From Epithemia pelagica (lineage: Eukaryota; Bacillariophyta; Bacillariophyceae; Surirellales; Surirellaceae): a stretch of DNA of 64,000 bases. How positions within the stretch are numbered: position 1 is the first letter of the stretch; the number at the start of each line of letters is the position of its first letter. Shown here in pieces: positions 20,305 through 28,813 of this stretch. The translations under genes were made by a program, and so were the position numbers. Below the pieces are notes generated by a model, which did no database searches, was not told where the DNA came from, and saw nothing but the letters and a program-made list of their open reading frames with translations. The stretch lies in the NCBI GenBank assembly GCA_946965045.2, contig OX337242.1, positions 124,001 to 188,000 on the forward strand. The letters run 5' to 3'.

Positions 20305-20363
20305 TCGGTCGCATTTGAGGGGGCGTGACATCATGCCACGTCACGCCCCTGAACTGCGACCGA
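20305..20363. promoter_or_regulatory. 59-bp dyad in the divergent ABCF/SNARE promoter region
   Basis: The inner arms GGGGCGTGAC (20320-20329) and GTCACGCCCC (20340-20349) are perfect. The outer arms TCGGTCGCA (20305-20313) and TGCGACCGA (20355-20363) are also perfect. The spacer is ATCATGCCAC. The inner arms hold TGACATCA and CCACGTCA, both bZIP-like. It sits in the 643-bp gap between two divergent genes (ATGs at 20096 and 20740), so it may be a shared control site. No experimental support is available here. Confidence 0.5.
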
Positions 20364-20739
20364 CCCCACGTTTCCCCAGTGCCAAAAAAAGGGGGTCATG
20401 GGGTTTTTGTACCCCCACAAAAAGTGGCTCGTGGCCAAACGACGACGACGACACACAACAACGAGACCGTCCAACCAACAAAAAGGACAACGCCCAAGGA
20501 CACGTGAGAACCGAACGAACCACACAAGAATTGTCCTTCGTTGAAATCTCCTCTTCTTGCTGCAGCTGGATCCACTTCCTGCGACGAAAAAGGCCCTTGT
20601 GCATTCGGATGGATTCATTGAGGACCAACGAAACAGCAGCACACCTCTCCGCACCAACGAAACTCCGACCCACGTACAGTAAAGTCGTTGGTCCAAGAGC
20701 GATACTTTCCACGAATCGTCTAGTATTGGAACCTCTACC

Positions 20740-22098
20740 ATGGCCACTACCACCACTTCTACCACAACCTCGAGAATAGCCGCTAGTCCATCAAGTGTTG
20801 CGGCATCCCGATTGGCGTCGTCGTCGACTTCCGTGTCGTCGTATTCGGCCGCGGTGAATCGTTCTTCGGAACTCTTGTCGTGTGCCCAATCGGCTCTCAA
20901 AATTGCTCAACAAAAACAACACGCACAACCACAACAACACGCACAACGAACTGGAGCCTTGCCCTTGCTGCCGCAGGAATTGCACTTGGCAGCCATGCAC
21001 AATGACATGTCGTCGTCTTTGTCGTCGTCATCCTCCTTGATTGCTTGGCAAGAAGAGTGCTTGTCGTGGTTGCGGTCCTTGCAAACCATTTTGCAGCACG
21101 TTCAAGGCTTGGTCCGTCGCTCGGGACAGTCCAACGACCCGACACACGAATTGACGGTGCAAACCCAACGCTTTGAACAAGCCATTCAACACTTGAAACA
21201 AGCCCTGCACTTGCCTCAAGACGACAATGCCGACAGGAAGGCAGCGGCCAAACGACGATCGCAAGTCGAATCGCATCAATATTGGATTCGCGAATGGTGT
21301 GCCGCTGTCGCGCAACACTATGGACAAGAATGGCAAGCCACACTCAAAGTCCGAGCCCAAGTCTTGCAGCGACAAGCCAAGCGACGACAACAATTTGTCA
21401 CCACTACCAGCAATAGCAGCAGTAGCACAACGACAACACCCTCATCTCTGTCACGACGTCCGTTGAACAACACTACATCGGCATCCTTGCAACGCAATCC
21501 ACTCTTTGCGGCTACTGCCGCACCACCACCCTCTCGTCATTCGTATCGACCTACTACAACATCAGTGGGATCGGCACCTACTAGGACCACTGGATATCCA
21601 TCCTCCTCGTCGTCGTCCTACTATTATGGTGGTGGTGCGACCAACACGGGCGGTGCGAGTGGATATGGTGGTATATCCACAGGCATGCGACATCGCAAAG
21701 GAGGTGGGGGCGGTACCATGAGTAGTAGTATGCGCCACATGGATCCGGATGAGTCGACTGTGGAGTCCCACCACTCGCAGGCAAATACGCAAGTACAACA
21801 ACAACAATTTCAACCCCGCGCCTCGGCGCAACGTCGATTGCACGAAGCCCGTCAGGCCGAACAAGCCTTGCACAGTATTGGAACCATGTTTGGCAAATTG
21901 TCCAGTTTGGTCTCCCAACAAGCTGAAGTGTTGGAAAAGGTCGAAGACGATGTCGAAGCGGCCTCGGTCAATGTCCAAGCCGGACACGACGAAATTACCA
22001 CACTCCACGCCATCAAAAAGGGCAATCGCAGTCTCATTCTCAAAGTCTTTGGCATGCTCCTCTTTTTGATTTTGTTTTTGCGATTGTACAAGAAATAA
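20740..22098 (+). CDS. Syntaxin-5-like Qa-SNARE
   Basis: The ATG at 20740 has a strong context (ACCATGG) and the protein has 452 residues. The N-terminal half is Ser/Gln/Thr-rich with helical segments (SSELLSCAQSALKIAQQK). A Gly/Ser/Tyr-rich linker follows. The C-terminal ~80 residues form a SNARE helix (ALHSIGTMFGKLSSLVSQQA followed by EVLEKVEDDVEAASVNVQAG). A Gln at the expected zero layer makes it a Q-SNARE. A single membrane anchor (SLILKVFGMLLFLILFLRLY) ends in KK. Architecture and helix register fit syntaxin 5/Sed5, which drives fusion at the ER-Golgi and intra-Golgi steps. It would be tail-anchored with the bulk in the cytosol. The paralogue assignment within Qa-SNAREs is less certain than the SNARE call. 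It is transcribed divergently from the ABCF gene. Confidence 0.85.
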   Translation: MATTTTSTTTSRIAASPSSVAASRLASSSTSVSSYSAAVNRSSELLSCAQSALKIAQQKQHAQPQQHAQRTGALPLLPQELHLAAMHNDMSSSLSSSSSLIAWQEECLSWLRSLQTILQHVQGLVRRSGQSNDPTHELTVQTQRFEQAIQHLKQALHLPQDDNADRKAAAKRRSQVESHQYWIREWCAAVAQHYGQEWQATLKVRAQVLQRQAKRRQQFVTTTSNSSSSTTTTPSSLSRRPLNNTTSASLQRNPLFAATAAPPPSRHSYRPTTTSVGSAPTRTTGYPSSSSSSYYYGGGATNTGGASGYGGISTGMRHRKGGGGGTMSSSMRHMDPDESTVESHHSQANTQVQQQQFQPRASAQRRLHEARQAEQALHSIGTMFGKLSSLVSQQAEVLEKVEDDVEAASVNVQAGHDEITTLHAIKKGNRSLILKVFGMLLFLILFLRLYKK

Positions 22099-22575
22099 AT
22101 GCTGGTTCGTCGTCTCGAACCCAAACCAAATAGGAGTAGACAACGACCCACAAGGTTCCTCTAGTAGGTAGGTAGAGCGGACTCCTACTATCTCTAGAGA
22201 GATAGAAGCACCCCACCACCGAGCAAACATAGAGAGTCAATCGAATCACACGACTCTGGCGCGAGATTGGGTGGGACATAAGGATGGACATTAGGAACCG
22301 GAACGGACGAATGTGACAACAACTAGTCTCTACCTAGGTAGGTAGTCTAGAAAGGGCGTGTCCGCTCGCTTCCACACTCCAAGCGACCCATAGGCGTTTC
22401 CGAGCATGCACTATTCATGCTCCGCGCCCGATTTTTCTGCGCGCAGGAGCGCGAAGAAGACATCTAAGTACGGAACGGTTGCTTCAGAAATTGTGCCTTC
22501 CGCTTCCATATTATTTATGCAAGTGTGGGCTGAGCATTTCTGGCAGATTATTTCAGCGCTGCAGTTTTTGGGACC
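22099..22575. other. Intergenic, no gene
   Basis: It holds the palindromic CTACCTAGGTAG (22330-22341) and a related CTAGTAGGTAGGTAG (22161-22175) downstream of the SNARE gene. A GC-rich stretch with partial inverted symmetry lies at 22415-22455. The left end of the Crypton-like element may lie here but cannot be fixed. Confidence 0.35.
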
Positions 22576-23847
22576 ATGGCGGAACCGACAAAGACAACTC
22601 CCCCAACACAACCTCACCATCACGAAAGGACAATGCCATTGAGTAGTCGTCTTGCTGGTGCTGCAGCTGCAGAGGCTGTCTCGGAGGCACCAGGTGCAGC
22701 CGCACCAGTCGCAACAGCAGTAAACAGAGTGCATAAGTTTCTTTCCGACAAGGATCTGGCCACTGTGAACCAAAACAGGGTTACAGACATTCTTCGTGGT
22801 CAACGGGAGCATGGCTACAAATATTCTGCACCAAAGTCAGCTACAAGGCAGCGTCTCACCGACACTCGCAAGCAGGACTACCAGGCGGCCATGATTGCAG
22901 TGACAAACCTGAAGAATCCTGGGCGGAATCCATGGGACAATTTCACCCATGAACTCAAGTATCTGGCCCATTCGATTGATAAGAGTGCTGTACTCATCAA
23001 TGCATATGGAGAATACGTTTCAAAAAAGATACGTGCGTCTTTTTCAGTGACAGATGCACCCATTCGAAAGCCTGGTACAGGGATGAAGAAGAAGAATGAC
23101 TATGACCTGGAAGTCGGAGAGGTGGGGCCAAAGTCAGCTGGAATTGGGCTTCCGACAAACAAGGGGGATCCCGGAAAAAGCCTCAAGCCTTGCTCGATGC
23201 TCCGCTTCTCACTTGACAATGAACCCAAGTTCAAGATCTGGCTTGGAAAGACAATGCTTTTGTTTGTGGTGCAAAAGTCAGGGCTCAAAGACAGTGGTTT
23301 TGGCGTGTTTGCAGCACGGCACTACAACAAAGGTGACGTGATTGGTGTTTATGCTGGATTAGACATCACCTCGCGGCGTGTCAAACGAAATGAGTATGCA
23401 CGTCAGTTTGGAGTGGGCGATGAAGAAGACGAACGCACTGTTCAACCTGACAATGATGAATTTTTCTTCATGGGGATGCACATGATCAATGATCCCCAGC
23501 AGAACAAACAGTACAACGTTTGGGTCGACAGAAATCTCCTTGTTGTTGCAATCGAGGAGATCAATGAGGGCGAAGAGTTGTTTTTGAAGGGCACTTCCAG
23601 CAACAAGGAGCCGGTCATCCAAGCTGAGACCAAAGATGGTGATGATGAACCTGAAGACAGTGCAGAGAAGAAGCATGGTCGGCCCAGTGAGGAAGATTCA
23701 CCATGCAGTGAGGAAGATTCACCAAGAAAACTGCTACTTCCCCTCCTGATGCCACTGAAGCTGCCCCTGTTGATGATGGTTCTCCTCCTCCTGCATATGA
23801 ACATCCACCTTGTCACAGCAGTCCTGGACATCCAAACATATGGATAG
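22576..23847 (+). CDS. SET-domain-like protein with probable frameshifted C terminus
   Basis: The ATG at 22576 is in good context (GGACCATGG) and the frame gives 423 residues. Residues ~240-340 resemble a SET domain: SGFGVFAARHYNKGDVIGVY is the opening strand-turn, HMINDPQQNKQYNVWV occupies the position of the usual NHxCxPN block, and INEGEELFLKG matches the I-x-GEEL strand. The canonical NHSC and the closing Tyr motif are not obvious, so methyltransferase activity is doubtful. After two copies of the peptide SEEDSP near 23725 the frame becomes oddly hydrophobic (KLLLPLLMPLKLPLLMMVLL), while the next frame reads as a Pro/Ala/Asp-rich tail ending TAG at 23851. This suggests a one-base indel. 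The gene lies 1.05 kb upstream of the Crypton recombinase in the same direction, with similar AT-richer codon use, and may belong to the same element. Confidence 0.6.
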   Translation: MAEPTKTTPPTQPHHHERTMPLSSRLAGAAAAEAVSEAPGAAAPVATAVNRVHKFLSDKDLATVNQNRVTDILRGQREHGYKYSAPKSATRQRLTDTRKQDYQAAMIAVTNLKNPGRNPWDNFTHELKYLAHSIDKSAVLINAYGEYVSKKIRASFSVTDAPIRKPGTGMKKKNDYDLEVGEVGPKSAGIGLPTNKGDPGKSLKPCSMLRFSLDNEPKFKIWLGKTMLLFVVQKSGLKDSGFGVFAARHYNKGDVIGVYAGLDITSRRVKRNEYARQFGVGDEEDERTVQPDNDEFFFMGMHMINDPQQNKQYNVWVDRNLLVVAIEEINEGEELFLKGTSSNKEPVIQAETKDGDDEPEDSAEKKHGRPSEEDSPCSEEDSPRKLLLPLLMPLKLPLLMMVLLLLHMNIHLVTAVLDIQTYG

Positions 23848-24360
23848 TCTAGGAGTAGTTTAGATTGTCCACGCATTCCAACTTGTTCTGACTTCCAGCA
23901 GCCAGACAATAACTGTAAAGTGCAGTAGTAGAAATTGGACTGCCTATGCGGTAAAAAACGACGACTGAGTTCAGTAATGGGTAGACATAGTTGGGATGCC
24001 TTCTTTCGCTATATTCGAACAAACAATGCTCCAAACTATTGAATTTTTTCGTTCTACCAGTAGTTTGCTAAAGACCATTGCACATGTTGTTGACAAAAAG
24101 GGAAAAGAAGGATTACATTACATTCAATGACTCGGGCATCCGTTTAGAACTTGAGAATGACATGAAAGGGCCGACTTTTTCTTCTTGCACAATCGTCATG
24201 CCATCCATCACCTCTAACAAAGCACAGAGAATGTGTATACCAACAACAATCAAAACTGCTGTAGCATACCAGTAAAGATGGTGGGTTGAAGAAAGTATCC
24301 CTTGCTTCCATGACAATGGTAAAAAAGTCCTCTCCAAGGCCGAGATGCTTACGTATTATT

Positions 24361-24484
24361 GTAAGGACCCTTACAAAAATGTGTAAGGGTCCTTACAAAA
24401 ATGTATAAGGGCCCTTACAAAAATGTGTAAGGGCCCTTACAAAAATGTGTAAGGGCCCTTACAAAAATGTGTAAGGGCCCTTAC
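24361..24484. repeat. Six tandem 14-bp palindromes, 22-bp period
   Basis: The units GTAAGGGCCCTTAC start at 24361, 24383, 24405, 24427, 24449 and 24471, each separated by AAAAATGT. Units 4-6 are perfect palindromes. Unit 1 (GTAAGGACCCTTAC) and unit 2 (GTAAGGGTCCTTAC) are exact reverse complements of each other, and unit 3 starts with A. A 22-bp period is about two helical turns, so all sites face the same side of the DNA. The array lies 414 bases upstream of the recombinase ATG. A dimer-binding array for a regulator or for the recombinase is plausible but unproven. Confidence 0.9.
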
Positions 24485-24897
24485 ATCAATAGTAGTGTTC
24501 AAATGCAACCATGGTGGTATATTCCCTTGGGCCTTGTACCAGGGTCCCTTGATTTTCACGGGGTCGATACCCCTCCTGAAAGGTATGCACCCCGCCCTGT
24601 CCCAGGGAATTCCAAAGGTATGGAACGCAACCTAAAGTTGCTACAGACAGTTGCGAAGGAGGGATAGAAAATGCAACTTCTGAATTCTTGTGCAGTGTAC
24701 CGGTTAATGTACTTCATGTCTGGAAATGCAACCAGACCAACCTGTTCTCTCAAATCGACTACATGACAATACTCTCTGAGCTATGAGCACTGAGAGAGCT
24801 AGGAGGGATCACGCATATGATCAACACTGTGGACTGAAAAAGAAGGTGATGACACCCAACAATAAAATAGGAACTGCAGCGTCAATGAACCTTTACC

Positions 24898-26985
24898 ATG
24901 ACAAACAAAGACTACAAACCAACCATTACTAGCATGTTGTCCTATCTGGACAATGTGCAGTATCCTTCTGACTTCGAGCCTCCACGGGCTCGACTCTTGG
25001 AGTTGAAGCCCAAGGACATAGTAAAATGGATGAAAATGAAAGCATATGGTACAGACACCCCGCCTCCTGAAGCAAATCCAACACTTTGCCGGTGCAATTC
25101 TCTTAAATTCTGGAAGAAAGCAATATCCTTTTTCATGCCTAATAAGATGATGAAATGGGATGAAGTGACTGAACGTGGCAATCCAACAAAGTCACATGAA
25201 GTAAATTCTTTTATTGCCCTTGTCACCAAGAAAGAAACCCGTCGTCAGGGTGCTCCCTCAAAAGCTCGTCGTCCACTCACAGAAGGTGAAATGCGGCAGA
25301 CTTTGCGGCTTTTCCGAGAATCCCCGGAAAGTGGAAACATTAGTCGATATGGCTTACCAGCTTTCATTACTTTCCAATCCAGTCTAATCAGCAGAATTGA
25401 TTGTGCATGCTATTGGCAGAAAGCTGTATTTGAGGCCCATGATCTCTTCCCGGAGTTTGCCGCAAAATGCCGATTGACATGGTCAAAGAATGTGTATGTA
25501 GAAGCGGACGCTCCATGGCAAATTATAATTGGTCCACTGGATCCAGCATTTTGTGTTCTTATTGGCCTTGCAGTGTGGTTGGAGTTCTATTTAAGTGATC
25601 AACAACCAGGTACCGAAGAACTCACTCCGTACATTTTCACATTTTCGAATGACTTCAGTGTACCAAAGGGTGGAAAGAAAAGCAAGAAAGTTATACAGCG
25701 GAAGCTACGAGCATTATACAACGGAGATGAATTTGTCAAGGAAAAGGATGGCCTTGTTGGAAGTCATAGTGTCCGTAAGTTTGCGTTCACACGAGCTCGC
25801 CGGTCTGGTGCCCACAAAGATGATGCTGACTACAGAGCTCGATGGAAACAAGACCGCAGAACTTCAGATGCTTATCAAGACCCTGAGCTACCGTACATAG
25901 ACGCAATGGTGGCAGGTCTTTTAAGTGTTGGAGGACCATGCAGTTACAGAATAAGGACAAACAGCCCTGTGACTGATGACTGGATCCTGGAAAATGTGGT
26001 CCCATGCATTTCAAGTTCATCGTATGGTCGATCACTGGGGAAAATTCTCGGACGTGCACTAACTTGGTTGATTTTTTCTGAGAAACGGCATTGGGCAACT
26101 CCTGCCCTTGTCGATCGTGTTAACAGAGAGTACCAAGTGTTGGTTGGTGCTAACGAAGAAATGGTTGCAACAAACCCCATTGAAAAAAGGCTTCTGGTGA
26201 TCACGGGGCAGGAAGCAGTGCTCGTGATAACAGAGGTTACAGGTGCAAACACAAACAGCAACAATCAACAGCAGAGCCAGGGCCATCAAGACGACAATGT
26301 GGATGCACCAATGCATCAATGGGACGATGGTGAGGAACTGGACCATTCAGTTCATGATGAAATGGTTGTTGAGGGTGGCCAACATCCCATGGTAGGACAA
26401 TTCAGTTACCAACAGAACCGTCAATTGCTTCTTTCTTTGGTGACTCAGGTGAACAATCTCAGAGCTGATTATGCTCATGCTGCCGAAGAAAGGGAAGCTG
26501 AACGACTTGCCATTATGGCTCAATTCAGAATTGTCAACAGCAACTTGCGCCAAATTGCCAACCAACCACTCCATTTGCTCAACCGTGCAGCAGCAGGCCA
26601 GGATGGAGCAGGTGTCCAGGCAGCCAATAATAATATGGGTGGAAATGCAGGCATCAGAGTGGCGGCACCATTGCGGCGTGCTGAATTGAGCCCAACCCCA
26701 CGCACACTGTATGATCTTTGGGAGGAGTGGACAGATAGCATAGGTGGCCGAAAACCTGCTTCTCAATTCAGCAGAGAAGACAGAGGAAGATGTAAGTATA
26801 AGTTTTGCCGTCTCAAAATTGCTTGGGATCGTATAAGACTTCTAGTCAATGCGGGATACACGGCCCAAGTTGCTTGCGACCGAATCTATCAAGTTTATGG
26901 AAGGTCGCTTTCAGTTACAAAAATCATCCAAAAACTTGGCACGGACACAAGGAACAACACTCTACATCAAGATCTAGTTGTCTAG
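24898..26985 (+). CDS. Crypton-type tyrosine recombinase with GCR1_C-like DNA-binding domain
   Basis: The protein has 695 residues from the ATG at 24898 (ACCATGACA). The tyrosine-recombinase catalytic set is visible: Arg I in SSLISRID (R166), HSVR (H290, R293), the His/Trp position as Trp in RARWK (W316) and the nucleophile in SDAYQD (Y326). The R293-W316 and W316-Y326 spacings (23 and 10) are close to those of Cre. After a Gln/Asn/His-rich linker, residues ~600-675 (TLYDLWEEWTDSIGGRKPAS onward) match the GCR1_C DNA-binding domain. The YR plus C-terminal GCR1_C order is the signature of Crypton DNA transposons, which move as a circle through recombination at short direct repeats and lack TIRs. 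The frame is intact. The element borders are not determined, and the upstream SET gene and palindrome array may be part of it. Confidence 0.85.
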   Translation: MTNKDYKPTITSMLSYLDNVQYPSDFEPPRARLLELKPKDIVKWMKMKAYGTDTPPPEANPTLCRCNSLKFWKKAISFFMPNKMMKWDEVTERGNPTKSHEVNSFIALVTKKETRRQGAPSKARRPLTEGEMRQTLRLFRESPESGNISRYGLPAFITFQSSLISRIDCACYWQKAVFEAHDLFPEFAAKCRLTWSKNVYVEADAPWQIIIGPLDPAFCVLIGLAVWLEFYLSDQQPGTEELTPYIFTFSNDFSVPKGGKKSKKVIQRKLRALYNGDEFVKEKDGLVGSHSVRKFAFTRARRSGAHKDDADYRARWKQDRRTSDAYQDPELPYIDAMVAGLLSVGGPCSYRIRTNSPVTDDWILENVVPCISSSSYGRSLGKILGRALTWLIFSEKRHWATPALVDRVNREYQVLVGANEEMVATNPIEKRLLVITGQEAVLVITEVTGANTNSNNQQQSQGHQDDNVDAPMHQWDDGEELDHSVHDEMVVEGGQHPMVGQFSYQQNRQLLLSLVTQVNNLRADYAHAAEEREAERLAIMAQFRIVNSNLRQIANQPLHLLNRAAAGQDGAGVQAANNNMGGNAGIRVAAPLRRAELSPTPRTLYDLWEEWTDSIGGRKPASQFSREDRGRCKYKFCRLKIAWDRIRLLVNAGYTAQVACDRIYQVYGRSLSVTKIIQKLGTDTRNNTLHQDLVV

Positions 26986-27266
26986 TTAAAGAATTAACAG
27001 AAGTGACACGTATGCCTAGACTCATTCTCATGGAAACTTGAAATGTTGATCTGATGCAAAGGTCATGAGGCTGAACTATTGGATGCGAGTACTTCTGTTT
27101 GATTGTTAAGGTGGAACAGATTCGTGTGTGTCTGTTGTGTGGGTTCTTTGAGTGTGTGTGAGTGGGTGTTGTGTGAGTGTGAGCGAACGGTGGGCGGTAT
27201 ATCGTTTGTCAGAAGAAAAGCTAGGTCGCGAAAGGGTCATATAGCTAGTTGCATTTGGGAGAGATA

Positions 27267-27837
27267 CTCCCTCCTGAAAGAAAATACTGCACGTTTTTTT
27301 TTTGGTTATTTTAGTCGCATAAAAAGATTACGTAGGATCTGGTACAACTCTACAGGAGGACGGCCGGCTCATTCGGAGTATAAAAATTTTAGAATAATAT
27401 GGGGGAACATATTGGTTGACATGCGCGAGTCTACACTATTATAGGAAAAGTACAACTTTTTTGTGCGACGAGTGAGCAGAACCATGGCCAAAGGTGCCGT
27501 CGTTGACCATGGAATTCAGCATGGAAATGGCACGAATCTTGTCAGTTGCACGCATATTCCTACTCTTTGATGCCTCGAGGGGCCGCCCTGAAGAGGACGT
27601 GTTTGGAGCCGCCATAGAAGTGTCAACCGGTGGGCTTTGAAGACCGATGCTCAAAATCACGCCTTTTGAACAATCGTATCTCGTTCCAAAGCAAGAATCG
27701 AACATATAAATAATACACCAATATAGAGCTAATAAGTAGGGCTTTCTAACAAAAAAAATTTTATGGAAAAAGGACGTTCGCTCGTGAAAATATCGCTTTT
27801 TTGGTAAAATCGTGCAGTATTTTCTTTCAGGAGGGAG
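27267..27837 (-). mobile_element. Stowaway/Tc1-mariner-like TIR element, TA target duplication
   Basis: Perfect 27-bp inverted termini (27267-27293, starting CTCCCTCCTGAAAG; 27811-27837) are flanked by TA on both sides (27265-27266 and 27838-27839). CTCCCTCC ends with TA duplication are typical of Stowaway and Tc1/mariner elements. The 571-bp length suggests non-autonomous. One internal minus-strand frame (27439-27705) could be a transposase remnant. Confidence 0.88.
27439..27705 (-). CDS. Small frame inside the mariner-like element, possible transposase remnant
   Basis: The frame gives 88 residues from an ATG at 27705 (MFDSCFGTRYDCSKGVILSI). It lies entirely between the TIRs. A helical stretch near the middle (MRATDKIRAISMLNSMVNDG) could be part of a helix-turn-helix. 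No DDE motif is present and I recognise no family. It may be chance. Confidence 0.25.
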   Translation of the reverse strand: MFDSCFGTRYDCSKGVILSIGLQSPPVDTSMAAPNTSSSGRPLEASKSRNMRATDKIRAISMLNSMVNDGTFGHGSAHSSHKKVVLFL

Positions 27838-27977
27838 TACCTAAATAATCCGTGCATGCGTGGCCGGCGCTTCGATTTCTATCGATCTAAGGCAGGCTGA
27901 CGTATGACACGGCCGGCGCTATGGAAAAAACCACGTTTCCTTTCGGGTGACGGACGGACAAAGATACCCACCCGGTA

Positions 27978-28408
27978 CAGGGTGGCCGTTTAGATGGTCC
28001 AAGGGATTTTGCTTAGAAGTATAGGTATAATTATACTCTAATTATCCGTTTTAGAGTATAATTATACCTCTTAGCGAGTCTAAAACCATGGTGTCTCATT
28101 TTTTGTTCATGTAAGTGAAATGCTGCCATGACAGTCGGAAAATGCATCCTTTATCTCTTCTTATTGTTGTTGTCTTGGTGTCAGAGCCTCATTGAATGAG
28201 ACCTTGCATTTTACCGTCATTCTTGTCATTGATGTTGTTTGATATCCTCTAGGGTTAAGGTTTTCACCTTATTGGGCTCCATTAGGGTTACGGGATAGCA
28301 CTCTAAAAAAGTTTTAAAGTTTTAGAGTTTGAAATCAAAGGTATAATATAATTAGATACTTTTAGAATGGCTCTAAAATGTCAAGTATAATTAGAGGCGG
28401 CCACCCTG
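27978..28408 (+). mobile_element. hAT-like MITE with CAGGG termini
   Basis: The termini CAGGGTGGCCG (27978-27988) and CGGCCACCCTG (28398-28408) are perfect inverted repeats of hAT type. CCCGGTA flanks both sides (27971-27977 and 28409-28415), a seven-base match and eight if one mismatch is allowed. Inside is a hairpin with perfect 18-bp arms (28024-28041 and 28051-28068, GGTATAATTATACTCTAA). No coding capacity. It lies 141 bp from the mariner-like element. Confidence 0.82.
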
Positions 28409-28813
28409 CCCGGTAGCCCTAGCCTTCGAGGATATGTCCCTTCTTCTTCTTGTCTGTCTACCTAGTAATCCTACTTCTAGTAGGAGTACTCGAACAATTA
28501 GAGAGCGATGGACGGATCACCTGTTTAGAATGATGTGGTTTGGATGTTATCTCCCCCCAAAACGAGGACGACACCAAAGGACACACTTTGGTCCTGTAAG
28601 TGGTTGTGGTGGAGGTAACAACAAGCGAGAAATAAAACGAAACCAAAAGAACCATGAATACTACGAGGTAGAAGGGAAGCTGTCCCAGTTGGGGTCGCGG
28701 GAACCGAAAAGAATGGTTTCTCGTGACAACCAGAGAAGTGGTGGTCGTTCCCTAGACGACTACAGCAGCTATCAAAGAAGATCGAATTCTGTTATTCGTA
28801 CTCCTGGAGTATA

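Noticed and set aside
18222-20779. Several plus-strand frames of 140-390 codons opposite the ABCF gene
   Set aside because: They mirror the low-complexity acidic N terminus on the other strand (Ser/Phe/Leu-rich translations) and carry no domain. The minus strand has a complete spliced ABCF protein.
24361-24484. CRISPR-like array
   Set aside because: The units are 14-bp palindromes with a constant 8-base spacer, in a eukaryotic setting, with no cas genes. It is a tandem repeat.
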